Shown piece after piece: positions 55,403 to 63,860 of a DNA stretch of 64,000 bases (position 1 is the stretch's first letter; each line of letters begins with the position of its first letter). A model generated the notes under the pieces. That model ran no database searches. It saw nothing but the letters and a program-made list of their open reading frames with translations, and had not been told where the DNA came from. The stretch covers positions 1 through 64,000 of the forward strand of contig NZ_CAMTIK010000004.1 of NCBI RefSeq assembly GCF_947072685.1, written 5' to 3'. Position numbers and translations under genes: made by a program. This DNA comes from an uncultured Cetobacterium sp. (GTDB lineage: Bacteria; Fusobacteriota; Fusobacteriia; Fusobacteriales; Fusobacteriaceae).

Positions 55403-56267
55403 AAAAATGACATTGATAGTAAGTTTTGCTCTGTTAATAGGTTGTTCTTCCACCGAAAAAAAATTAGATACCACTCAAAAAGAGAGCAGAAAAAATTCGG
55501 GAATAATAGAAAAAGTTGCAGTAAAAAATAAAGAATATTTAAAGTTAGATTTAGGAAAAGAGGTAGTGCCCCAGCCGATTATTTCGACGGGAGAGGTTAT
55601 TCAAAAAAAAGAGGTGAATGGAACTAAATTTATTGAAGTTTATGATCCTCTAGAGCCTTTAAATAGAAGAATATATTATTTCAATTATTATTTAGATAAA
55701 TATGTATTGATACCAGCTGTAAATGTTTATGAATTTATAGCGCCTAACATGGTTCAAAAAGGGGTTTCAAACTTCTTTTCTAACCTTCAAGATATTAGCA
55801 CATTTATAAATTCACTACTTCAACTAGAAGGAAGAAAAGCTACAATTACATTGGCTAGATTTGGTATAAATACAATAGTAGGTGTTTTAGGGTTGTTTGA
55901 TGTAGCCACAAGAATGGAGTTGCCAAAAACATATGAAGATTTTGGATTAACTTTTGCAAAATATGGTGTTGGAAACGGACCATATTTAGTTTTACCTGGT
56001 TTTGGACCATCAAATTTGAGAGATACAACAGGAAAGAGTATAGGAGCAGCAACAATATATAATATAGATCCATATGACTCAGTTGGAGTGGATGTAAATA
56101 ATTGGGGAGTAGCAGCGGTAGATGCTGTGAATATAAGAAAAGAAACCAAAAAGTTTAGATACTATGGAACGGGAAGTCCGTTTGAGTATGAGTATGTAAG
56201 ATATTTCTATACAAAATATAGGGATACATTAATAGGTATAAACGATGTTAACGGGAGAGGTGAATAG
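55392..56267 (+). CDS. mlaA: MlaA (VacJ) outer-membrane lipoprotein
   Basis: Removes mislocalised phospholipid from the outer leaflet of the outer membrane. 291 residues with lipobox LIGC (Cys18), a polar spacer (~20-75) and the MlaA domain: YDPLEPLNRRIYYFN, SNFFSNLQDISTFIN, RFGINTIVGVLGLFDVA and ETFGLTFAKYGVGNGPYLVLPGFGPSNLRDT (here DFGLTFAKYG...). The spacer before the domain is longer than in E. coli. It overlaps the hydrolase gene; mlaBCDEF are not in the window. Confidence 0.93.
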   Translation: MSCKKMTLIVSFALLIGCSSTEKKLDTTQKESRKNSGIIEKVAVKNKEYLKLDLGKEVVPQPIISTGEVIQKKEVNGTKFIEVYDPLEPLNRRIYYFNYYLDKYVLIPAVNVYEFIAPNMVQKGVSNFFSNLQDISTFINSLLQLEGRKATITLARFGINTIVGVLGLFDVATRMELPKTYEDFGLTFAKYGVGNGPYLVLPGFGPSNLRDTTGKSIGAATIYNIDPYDSVGVDVNNWGVAAVDAVNIRKETKKFRYYGTGSPFEYEYVRYFYTKYRDTLIGINDVNGRGE

Positions 56268-56269
56268 TT

Positions 56270-57661
56270 TTGAATTTACAAGAGTTTGTTTTAAATTACA
56301 AGGATGATGTGGTAAAATCAATTCAGGAATCAGTAAGGATTAAGAGTGTGCAAGAAGCGCCATTAGAAGGAATGCCTTTTGGAGAGGGAGCGGCAAAAGC
56401 TTTAGAACACATGTTAAATTTAGGGGAAAAGCTAGGATTTAAAGTGGAGAACTTTGATAACTATGCAGGTCATATCGATTTTGGGGACGGTTCTGACGAA
56501 GAGATGATAGGAATTTTAGGTCATGTGGATGTAGTGCCTGAGGGAAAAGGTTGGGACCACCCACCCTATGAGGCTAAAATAGTGGATGGAAAGATGTATG
56601 GAAGAGGTGTTCTAGATGATAAAGGACCTACAATAGCAGCTCTTTATGCATTGAAAGCCATAAAGGACTCAGGAGTGAAACTGAATAGAAAAGTAAGAGT
56701 GATTGTAGGAGCTAATGAAGAGACAGGATGGGGGTGTATGAATCACTATTTTGGAAAATTAAATATGCCACAACCAGCGATGGCATTCACACCAGACTCA
56801 TCATTTCCAGTAACTTTTGCAGAAAAAGGGATACTCCATCTTATGCTATCTAAAGAGTATTCAAATGAGTTGAATTTCTCAATAAATGGTGGAGTAGCAT
56901 TTAACTCTGTTCCAGATTCAACAGTAGGGATATTCCCGCTATCAATGAAAAGTGAGATATTTAATAACTTAGATAGATATAACGAAGGGAAAGAATATAA
57001 AATATCAGCCTCAGAAAAGGATGGTAAGATTGAGATCGTATCTTTAGGAAAAGCATCTCATGGTGCAAGACCAGCGAATGGATACAATCCAATTTCAGCA
57101 CTGTTCTCATTCTTATCGACTATAGAAATTGAAGATGAGCAGCTAAAGAATTTAGTTGAGTTCTTTGCTGAATATATAGGGATGGAATACTCGGGAGCTA
57201 GCTTAGGAATAGACTTTAAAGATGAACCGTCAGGAGTATTGACTTTAACAATTGGAAAAATAGAGTGTTCTGAAAAAAATATGATGTTTGGATTTGATAT
57301 CAGATATCCAGTTACTTATAAAAAAGAACAAGTACTTGAAGAGATTGAGAAAAGAGCAAAAACAAAAGGGATAGAAGTGACAGTAAGATCTGCCAAAAAT
57401 CCGCTTTATGTTCCAAAGGACAGTTTCTTAGTAACAACATTGATGGGAATATATAAGGATATTACTGGAGATGTAGATGCAGAACCTGTTTCAATTGGTG
57501 GTGGTACATATGCTAGAGCTGTGACTAATGGAGTTGCGTTTGGAGCATTATTAAAAGGTCAAGAGGACAATATGCATCAAAAGAATGAATATTTGGAGAT
57601 AGAAAAGTTGGATACTTGGTTAAAAATATATGTTCAAGCAATCTATGATTTAGCTAAATAA
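56270..57661 (+). CDS. pepV: Dipeptidase PepV (M20 family)
   Basis: Zinc dipeptidase of 463 residues. Metal site and catalytic residues: GHVDVVPEG, GRGVLDDKGP, GANEETGWG, PDSSFPVTFAEKG, and GGGTYARAV near the C-terminus, the set of PepV/carnosinase-like enzymes; the lid domain occupies ~190-310. It hydrolyses dipeptides in the cytosol and supplies amino acids for fermentation. TTG start after GAGAGG at 9 nt, 2 nt beyond the mlaA stop. Confidence 0.93.
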   Translation: MNLQEFVLNYKDDVVKSIQESVRIKSVQEAPLEGMPFGEGAAKALEHMLNLGEKLGFKVENFDNYAGHIDFGDGSDEEMIGILGHVDVVPEGKGWDHPPYEAKIVDGKMYGRGVLDDKGPTIAALYALKAIKDSGVKLNRKVRVIVGANEETGWGCMNHYFGKLNMPQPAMAFTPDSSFPVTFAEKGILHLMLSKEYSNELNFSINGGVAFNSVPDSTVGIFPLSMKSEIFNNLDRYNEGKEYKISASEKDGKIEIVSLGKASHGARPANGYNPISALFSFLSTIEIEDEQLKNLVEFFAEYIGMEYSGASLGIDFKDEPSGVLTLTIGKIECSEKNMMFGFDIRYPVTYKKEQVLEEIEKRAKTKGIEVTVRSAKNPLYVPKDSFLVTTLMGIYKDITGDVDAEPVSIGGGTYARAVTNGVAFGALLKGQEDNMHQKNEYLEIEKLDTWLKIYVQAIYDLAK

Positions 57662-57668
57662 GTGTATT

Positions 57669-57697
57669 AAAAAACTGCAGAGATGCAGTTTTTTTTA
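57669..57697 (+). terminator. Terminator after pepV
   Basis: Stem AAAACTGCA/TGCAGTTTT with a GAGA loop and eight T. Confidence 0.9.
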
Positions 57698-57752
57698 TTT
57701 GTTTTGAAAAATAAAAAAGACTTTAGTAGTAAAAAAATAGCACTTCAAAAGA

Positions 57753-57854
57753 TTGTCACCTATTTTGATAATAATTATATAAAATATGAATAGAACTATT
57801 ATAAAAATATATTTTCAAATTAAAAGATAATGAAATATATTATTCGGAATAATA
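57753..57854 (+). promoter_or_regulatory. Promoter and palindrome before the DUF3798 transporter operon
   Basis: TTGTCA (57753-57758), 17 nt, TATATA (57776-57781) is the best promoter match, giving a leader near 95 nt. Within the leader, 57838-57854 is a 17-bp palindrome TATTATTC-G-GAATAATA, 30 nt before the start codon, placed like a repressor site. Confidence 0.6.
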
Positions 57855-57883
57855 AAAAATAAAAAATAGGGAGGGAATTATTT

Positions 57884-59062
57884 ATGAGAAAAATATTGAC
57901 GTATCTATTAGCAACATTATTTTCTGTATTTACTTTTGCGGAAGTTCCGTATCATATTGGGGTTATAACAGGAACGGTTTCTCAGTCTGAAGATGGTCTT
58001 AGGGGTGCAGAAGAAGCCATAAAGATTTACGGTGCTGCCGATAAAGGGGGAGAGATTGTTCATGTGACCTATCCAGATAACTTTATGCAAGAGATGGAGA
58101 CAACAATATCTCAAATGGTAAGTTTAGCAGATGATCCAAAAATGAAGGCGATTGTTATAGGAGAAGCTATTCCAGGAACAGTAGAGGCTTTTAGAAGAAT
58201 AAGAGAAAAAAGACCGGATATACTGTTGTTAGCAAACTCTCCACATGAGGACCCGGAGATGATAGGGGAGGTGTCAGATCTAGTTGTAAATCCAGATAGT
58301 ATCGCAAGAGGATATCTGATAGTTAAAGCTGCTAAAGAGATGGGAGCAGATAAATTTATGCATATATCGTTCCCAAGACATATGAGTTATGAATTACTTT
58401 CAAAGAGAAGAAATATAATGAGAGTGGCGGCAAATGATTTAGGTATGGAGTTTATTGAGATGACAGCTCCAGATCCTGTAAGTGACGTTGGAGTAGCTGG
58501 AGCACAACAATATATATTGGAGCAAGTTCCAAGTTGGATAAATAAATATGGGAGCAATGTAGCTTTTTTTGCAACGAATGATGCCCATACAGAGCCATTG
58601 TTGAAAAGAGTTAGTGAATTAGGAGGGTATTTTGTTGAGGCTGATTTACCATCTCCAACTATGGGCTATCCTGGAGCTTTAGGAATACAATTTACAGAGA
58701 GTGAGAAAGGAAATTGGCCAAAAATATTAGGGAAAGTAGAAAAAACAGTTGTGGATAAAGGTGCAAGTGGAAGAATGGGAACATGGGCATATTCATACAA
58801 TTTTGCTGTGACAGTCTCTTTAGTTGATCTAGCTAAAAATGTTTTAGATGGAAAATCAAAAATAGATGATTTCGATTCTCTTAAAGAAGTTTTATCTAAA
58901 AATACTCCAGGAGCACAATGGAATGGAAGTAACTATGTGGATGTAAGAGGGGTTGAAAAAGACAATTTCTATTTATTATATCAAGATACCTATGTGCTAG
59001 GAAAAGGATACTTGAAAATGACGGAATTAGAAGTACCGGAAAAATATTTTTCAGTTAAATAA
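57884..59062 (+). CDS. DUF3798 periplasmic substrate-binding protein
   Basis: A 392-residue exported protein with a cleavable signal peptide (cut after about residue 19, no lipobox) and a periplasmic-binding-protein type 1 fold. HIGVITGTVSQSEDGLRGAEEAI begins the first lobe, VIGEAIPGTVEAFRRIRE and FATNDAHTEPLLKRV mark lobe transitions. I recognise it as DUF3798 (PF12683); no ligand is known to me. It heads an ABC import operon, and the hairpin after it fits higher expression than the membrane parts. Confidence 0.88.
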   Translation: MRKILTYLLATLFSVFTFAEVPYHIGVITGTVSQSEDGLRGAEEAIKIYGAADKGGEIVHVTYPDNFMQEMETTISQMVSLADDPKMKAIVIGEAIPGTVEAFRRIREKRPDILLLANSPHEDPEMIGEVSDLVVNPDSIARGYLIVKAAKEMGADKFMHISFPRHMSYELLSKRRNIMRVAANDLGMEFIEMTAPDPVSDVGVAGAQQYILEQVPSWINKYGSNVAFFATNDAHTEPLLKRVSELGGYFVEADLPSPTMGYPGALGIQFTESEKGNWPKILGKVEKTVVDKGASGRMGTWAYSYNFAVTVSLVDLAKNVLDGKSKIDDFDSLKEVLSKNTPGAQWNGSNYVDVRGVEKDNFYLLYQDTYVLGKGYLKMTELEVPEKYFSVK

Positions 59063-59070
59063 TTAGAAAT

Positions 59071-59110
59071 ATATTGACCACTAGTTTCTATAACTAGTGG
59101 TCAATATTTT
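59071..59110 (+). terminator. Attenuating hairpin between binding protein and ATPase genes
   Basis: Perfect 16-bp stem ATATTGACCACTAGTT/AACTAGTGGTCAATAT with a 5-nt loop, then only TTTT-A. It may stabilise the binding-protein mRNA or partly terminate, letting some polymerase continue into the transporter genes. Confidence 0.8.
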
Positions 59111-59132
59111 AATAAACTCAAGAGGTGATGGG

Positions 59133-60722
59133 ATGTCTGAAGTACTTTTAAAAATGGAAGGTGTATCTAAAAGTTTTGGTGAGAATACAGTTTTAAAAGA
59201 TATAAATTTAAATATAAAAGCGGGTGAAATAGTAGGATTAGTAGGAGAAAATGGAGCTGGGAAATCTACACTTATGAAGATAATATTTGGGATGTCTGTT
59301 ATAAATGAAACGGGCGGGTATAACGGAGAAATGTTCTTCAACGGAGAAAAAGTAAGTTTTAAAACTTCTTTTGATGCTTTAAATGCGGGAATAGGAATGG
59401 TTCATCAAGAATTTTCTTTGATTCCAGGATTTAAGGCTTCAGAAAATATAGTTCTAAACAGAGAGAGTTTAAAAAAATCATTTCTTAAAGATATTTTTGG
59501 AGAGAGAATAAGTAGAGTAGATGAGCAGCTAAATGATGAAAGAGCTAAAAAAGCGGTATCTCATTTAGGAATAGATTTGAGCATAGATACAAAAATCTCG
59601 GATATGCCTGTTGCTCATATGCAGTTTACTGAAATTGCACGGGAGATTGAAAGGGAAAATACTAAACTATTAGTTTTGGATGAACCTACAGCAGTTTTAA
59701 CAGAGAAAGAAGCTGAAATACTTTTAAAAACTATGAAGAGACTATCACAAGAGGGAATTGCAATAATATTTATAACACATAGATTGGAAGAGATTATGAA
59801 TATATCCGATAGGGTTATAGTTTTGAGAGATGGAGTTATGATGAATGAATTAGAAACGTCAAAAACTGATGTAAATGAAATTACTGAATTGATGATAGGG
59901 CGTAAGATATCTCATGAAAGTAGTAAGAAAGAAAAAACTGAGAATATAGAAGAAATATTAAAGATAAATGATTTGTGGGTAGATATGCCTGGAGAAAAAG
60001 TTAAAAAGATAAATTTAAGTATCAAAAAAGGGGAGATAATAGGATTAGGAGGAATGGCAGGTCAGGGAAAAGTTGGAATAGCGAATGGTATAATGGGACT
60101 TTTTGAAGCGGGTGGAGATATTATTTATAGAGGGGAAAAATTAGAGTTAAATAATCCCAAGATTCCTTTAGAAAATGGGATTTATTTTGTATCGGAGGAT
60201 AGAAAAGAGGTAGGATTAATCCTCGATGAAACAATTGATTTGAATATAGCTTATCCATCGATATGTATAAAAAAGAAATTTTTAAAAAAGAAGTGTTTTG
60301 GAATTTTTAATAGTTTAGATATGGATTCTGTTGAAAATAATTCTAATAAATATATAGATAAATTAGAAATTAAATGTATGGGAGGTAAACAAAAAGTTGG
60401 TGAATTGAGTGGCGGAAATCAACAAAAGGTTTGCTTGGCTAAAGCTTTCACAATAATGCCAGATATTTTGTTTGTATCTGAACCTACTAGAGGGATTGAT
60501 ATCGGAGCTAAAAAAATTGTTCTTGAAACACTAAGGGAATATAATGTAAAAGAAAATATGACAATAATACTAACCTCTTCAGAGCTTGAAGAGTTGAGGA
60601 TGATATGCGACAGAATAGCTATAGTTAACGAAGGAGAAATAGCAGGAATACTTCCTCCAGAAGCAAGTTTACTAGAATTTGGGAAGATGATGGTTGGAAT
60701 AAAAGGGGGCAGCGATGAATAG
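59133..60722 (+). CDS. ABC transporter ATPase, tandem type (RbsA-like)
   Basis: A 529-residue protein with two ATPase modules. The first has Walker A GENGAGKST (38-46), Walker B LLVLDEPTAVLT and a degenerate signature (MPVAHMQFTEIARE); the second has a degenerate P-loop GGMAGQGKVGI, the VSEDRKEVGL motif, signature LSGGNQQKV and LFVSEPTRGID. This is the layout of RbsA/XylG and of nucleoside importers such as NupA. Start is the ATG after AGAGG; the longer frame begins in the hairpin. It overlaps the first permease gene by eight bases. Confidence 0.93.
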   Translation: MSEVLLKMEGVSKSFGENTVLKDINLNIKAGEIVGLVGENGAGKSTLMKIIFGMSVINETGGYNGEMFFNGEKVSFKTSFDALNAGIGMVHQEFSLIPGFKASENIVLNRESLKKSFLKDIFGERISRVDEQLNDERAKKAVSHLGIDLSIDTKISDMPVAHMQFTEIAREIERENTKLLVLDEPTAVLTEKEAEILLKTMKRLSQEGIAIIFITHRLEEIMNISDRVIVLRDGVMMNELETSKTDVNEITELMIGRKISHESSKKEKTENIEEILKINDLWVDMPGEKVKKINLSIKKGEIIGLGGMAGQGKVGIANGIMGLFEAGGDIIYRGEKLELNNPKIPLENGIYFVSEDRKEVGLILDETIDLNIAYPSICIKKKFLKKKCFGIFNSLDMDSVENNSNKYIDKLEIKCMGGKQKVGELSGGNQQKVCLAKAFTIMPDILFVSEPTRGIDIGAKKIVLETLREYNVKENMTIILTSSELEELRMICDRIAIVNEGEIAGILPPEASLLEFGKMMVGIKGGSDE

Positions 60723-61752
60723 AACGGATATATCTAAAAAAATTTCTAAGATAGGATTACCTAGAATAATAATCGCACTTTTTTTGATATCTCTTTATGC
60801 AGTTGCTCCGTTTGTAGGGATAAATCTTAAAACAGCTTTTCAAGATACATTTGTAAGAGTTGGGATGAATATCATATTGGTTTTGTCACTAGTACCAATG
60901 ATTCAAGGGGGGACAGGATTGAATTTTGGAATGCCACTGGGAGTGGAGGCTGGACTTTTAGGAGCAGTAATCAGTATTGAACTAGGATTGACTGGTTTTT
61001 TAGGTTTTTTAGGAGCTATGATGATATCTCTACCAATAGCTGTAGTTTTTGGGTATGGGTATGGGAAGATATTAAATAAAGTAAAAGGTGGAGAGATGAT
61101 GATAGCTACTTATGTAGGGTTTTCATCCGTAGCACTTATGTGTATTATGTGGCTCTTATTGCCGTTTAAAAAGCCGGATATGATTTGGGCTTATGGAGGG
61201 GAGGGGCTTCGTACTACAGTGAGTGTAGAGAACTACTGGAGTAAGATATTGGGTAAAGTTTTGAATATACCTAATAGTTACAGTTTTATTGGAGAATTTA
61301 TATTTTTTATTTTAGTTGCTTTCTTGATAAAGGAGTATTTTAGAAGTAGAAGTGGTCTTTCTATGAAAGCTGTTGGAGCAAATGAAAAATTTGCTAAATC
61401 AGTTGGAATAGATATAGATAGAGCGAGGATAGTGTCGGTTGTAATGTCTACAGTCATAGCGGCGCTAGGAATAATTGTGTATCAACAAAGTTTTGGATTT
61501 ATTCAGCTTTATTTAGCACCATTTTATATGGCTTTTCCGGCAATTGCAGCAATTTTGATAGGTGGAGCTTCAGTTCATAAAGCGACAATATTCAATGTTG
61601 TGGTGGGTACATTTCTGTTTCAAGGGATAATAACGATGACGCCGATTGTTATAAGTGGACTTATAAAAACTGATATGTCAGAAACAATAAGGGTTATAAT
61701 TTCTAATGGAATGATACTGTATGCGCTTACTAGAAAAGGGGGTGGGAATTAA
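60715..61752 (+). CDS. ABC transporter permease 1 (BPD_transp_2)
   Basis: A 345-residue inner-membrane permease with about 8-9 helices. Family segments: GGTGLNFGMPLGVEAGLLGAV (~68-88), FRSRSGLSMKAVGANEKFAKSVGID (the cytoplasmic EAA-like loop) and AAILIGGASVHKATIFNVVVGTFLF. Two different permeases with one tandem ATPase is the plan of BMP-type nucleoside importers. GGGGGC ribosome site inside the ATPase gene. Confidence 0.9.
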   Translation: MNRTDISKKISKIGLPRIIIALFLISLYAVAPFVGINLKTAFQDTFVRVGMNIILVLSLVPMIQGGTGLNFGMPLGVEAGLLGAVISIELGLTGFLGFLGAMMISLPIAVVFGYGYGKILNKVKGGEMMIATYVGFSSVALMCIMWLLLPFKKPDMIWAYGGEGLRTTVSVENYWSKILGKVLNIPNSYSFIGEFIFFILVAFLIKEYFRSRSGLSMKAVGANEKFAKSVGIDIDRARIVSVVMSTVIAALGIIVYQQSFGFIQLYLAPFYMAFPAIAAILIGGASVHKATIFNVVVGTFLFQGIITMTPIVISGLIKTDMSETIRVIISNGMILYALTRKGGGN

Positions 61753-62849
61753 TGAAAAGATTAAAAGAATTTTTAGAAACTAATATTGTTCCTATATTTA
61801 TACTGTTTTTTATAATTTTAACAGTTCCTATTTCAAAATTGACACCACAATATTTAATTCAAGAAATGATATTGAGATTGGATAGGAATCTGTTTTTAGT
61901 ACTCTCGTTACTAATTCCAATAATAGCGGGAATGGGGCTTAATTTTGGAATTGTTTTAGGAGCTATGGCAGGGCAATTAGCCCTTATATTTATAACAGAA
62001 ATGAGAGTTGTAGGGTATCAGGGCGTATTTTTAGCTATGATTATATCCACACCTATCGCAATTTTATTGGGATGTATGAGTGGGAGTGTTTTAAATAAAG
62101 CTAAAGGAAAAGAGATGATCACATCCATGATATTGGGGTTATTTATGAATGGGATATATCAACTTGTAGTTCTTTATGGGATGGGAAGCATAATAAAAAT
62201 ATCAAATCCTAAACTTATTTTATCAAGGGGAAGTGGGATAAGAAATGCAATAGATTTACAGGGAATAAGACAGGGATTGGATGGGTTATTGGAAATTAAT
62301 ATCTTGGGGCAGAAAATACCGTTAGCAACATTTATAATTGTTGCCATTTTATGTGTGTTTATAGTTTGGTTTAGAAAAACAAAGTTAGGGCAAGATATGA
62401 GAGCAGTTGGACAAGCTATCGATATTGCAAGAGCATCAGGAATAGATGTAGATAGAACAAGAATAATTGCTATTGTAATTTCAACAGTTTTGGCGGGCTT
62501 TGGGCAAATAATTTATTTACAAAATATAGGGACTATGAATACATATAATAGTCATGAACAAATAGGGATGTTTTCAATTGCAGCTCTTCTTATAGGTGGG
62601 GCTTCAGCAGTTAAGGCAAGTATCCCAAACGCAATAACAGGGATTGTATTATTTCATATGATGTTTATAATATCTCCAATGGCAGGAAAAGAGCTTATGG
62701 GGTCGGCTCAAATAGGGGAGTATTTTAGAGTGTTTATATCCTATGGTATAATAGCCCTTGTATTAGTGATGCATGAGTGGAGAAGAGAAAGAGATAAGAG
62801 GAAAAAAAGAAAAGCACGTTTTGATGCAAAAGAGGGGGAAGCCTTATGA
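61752..62849 (+). CDS. ABC transporter permease 2 (BPD_transp_2)
   Basis: A 365-residue permease, homologous to the gene before it: GMGLNFGIVLGAMAGQLALIF, RKTKLGQDMRAVGQAIDIARASGID and ALLIGGASAVKASIPNAITGIVLFH align with the same regions. The C-terminal tail is strongly basic (RRERDKRKKRKARF). It shares one base with the stop of permease 1 (TAATG) and overlaps the small gene after it by four bases. Confidence 0.9.
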   Translation: MKRLKEFLETNIVPIFILFFIILTVPISKLTPQYLIQEMILRLDRNLFLVLSLLIPIIAGMGLNFGIVLGAMAGQLALIFITEMRVVGYQGVFLAMIISTPIAILLGCMSGSVLNKAKGKEMITSMILGLFMNGIYQLVVLYGMGSIIKISNPKLILSRGSGIRNAIDLQGIRQGLDGLLEINILGQKIPLATFIIVAILCVFIVWFRKTKLGQDMRAVGQAIDIARASGIDVDRTRIIAIVISTVLAGFGQIIYLQNIGTMNTYNSHEQIGMFSIAALLIGGASAVKASIPNAITGIVLFHMMFIISPMAGKELMGSAQIGEYFRVFISYGIIALVLVMHEWRRERDKRKKRKARFDAKEGEAL

Positions 62850-63196
62850 AAAGAGTGCTAGGAATATTGAGCTTTTTTTTAGGAATAATTTTTATAACAT
62901 TTATTCTTTTTTATACAGGGCAAGAGCATACACTTATAATAGATAATAAATATAAAGAAAAAAATGAGTCTAAAAATATAGTTTTTAAAATTGAAGGAGA
63001 GAAAGCTAAAAAAATATCAAAAAATAAAAAAGCTATATTGGAGTTAAAGGGATTAAAACATAAGTTTGAAATAGAGATAGATGGAGAAAATTTTTATGGG
63101 GAGATAAACTTTTCTTTAAATAGAGGAAGCGAAATTATGGTAGAAAATTTTGTAGCTAAAAAAGAGGAGTGGATAAAATCTATACCACAATATTAA
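62846..63196 (+). CDS. Small single-helix membrane protein of the DUF3798 transporter operon
   Basis: A 116-residue protein with one N-terminal hydrophobic helix (residues ~5-24), then a polar, lysine-rich domain predicted mostly beta (NIVFKIEG, ILELKGLKHKFEIEIDG, GEINFSLN). The topology would place that domain in the periplasm. It overlaps permease 2 (ATGA). I think it is the family annotated DUF6672 next to such operons, but this is from memory. It could be an accessory of the importer. Confidence 0.7.
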   Translation: MKRVLGILSFFLGIIFITFILFYTGQEHTLIIDNKYKEKNESKNIVFKIEGEKAKKISKNKKAILELKGLKHKFEIEIDGENFYGEINFSLNRGSEIMVENFVAKKEEWIKSIPQY

Positions 63197-63229
63197 AAAT
63201 GTAACAGTGTCAAGCACTGTTACATTTTT
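63195..63229. terminator. Bidirectional terminator at the end of the transporter operon
   Basis: Perfect 15-bp stem AAAAATGTAACAGTG/CACTGTTACATTTTT with a 5-nt loop, overlapping the stop codon of the small membrane protein gene and the stop of the convergent gene. Confidence 0.9.
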
Positions 63230-63860
63230 AATTTATAAATCTACTTTCTTCAAGATATTTAGGATCGTTTCCAGCTATGAAAACAATAGAATTATCGGAA
63301 AGTAAATCGATAACAGGTTTGGACAGCTCCAAAGGAATAGCAGGACATCCCAAAGTTCTTCCTAAAAACCCCATATCATCAATATATTTTTTAGAAGCGT
63401 AGTCAGCTCCATGAATTACTATTGATCTATCATAGGCATTCGAGTTGAATCTGTTTTCTAATCCTTTAAGTCTGAGAGAATAACCATAAGCACCAAAATA
63501 TGGTTGAGTATCAGTTATGAAAAAACCTAAAGAACTCTGAAAAGAGTTGGGGGAGTTCGAAAATTTTGTAGCTAAAACTTTTCCACTATTTTTTCCATGA
63601 GTTACGTATGTATAATATAGAAGTTTTTTTTCTTTTAAATCAATAACAGAGAATCTAGGTTCTGTGGAGGGCTTTGTGAAATCAATAACAGTTAAAAATC
63701 TAAACTTTTTACCTTTTATTTTAGAGGAACCTTTCACAGCATTCTTAAAAACTGAGTAGTTCATTTTATCTTTAAGGTGAAGATTTCTGTACAATTGTGA
63801 TGTAGAACCAAGGGCGGTTAAATAAAAAGTAATGAAAAACAGGAAAAGCTTTTTCTTCAT
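63228..63860 (-). CDS. L,D-transpeptidase catalytic-domain protein (YkuD_2-like)
   Basis: A 210-residue exported protein with an N-terminal signal peptide (residues 1-18) and a murein L,D-transpeptidase catalytic domain. The active site is IVIHGADYAS followed by LGRTLGCPAIP, with the catalytic Cys in GC and His in HG; the usual arginine after GCPA is Ile here, as in the YkuD_2 subgroup. It may form or cut 3-3 peptidoglycan links, or attach lipoproteins to the wall. AGGAGGG lies before the ATG. Confidence 0.86.
   Translation of the reverse strand: MKKKLFLFFITFYLTALGSTSQLYRNLHLKDKMNYSVFKNAVKGSSKIKGKKFRFLTVIDFTKPSTEPRFSVIDLKEKKLLYYTYVTHGKNSGKVLATKFSNSPNSFQSSLGFFITDTQPYFGAYGYSLRLKGLENRFNSNAYDRSIVIHGADYASKKYIDDMGFLGRTLGCPAIPLELSKPVIDLLSDNSIVFIAGNDPKYLEESRFIN

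Noticed and set aside
59071-59110. Hairpin after the DUF3798 gene as a full terminator ending the operon
   Set aside because: The T-run is only four bases and the ATPase and permease genes have no promoter of their own that I could see, so partial read-through is more likely.
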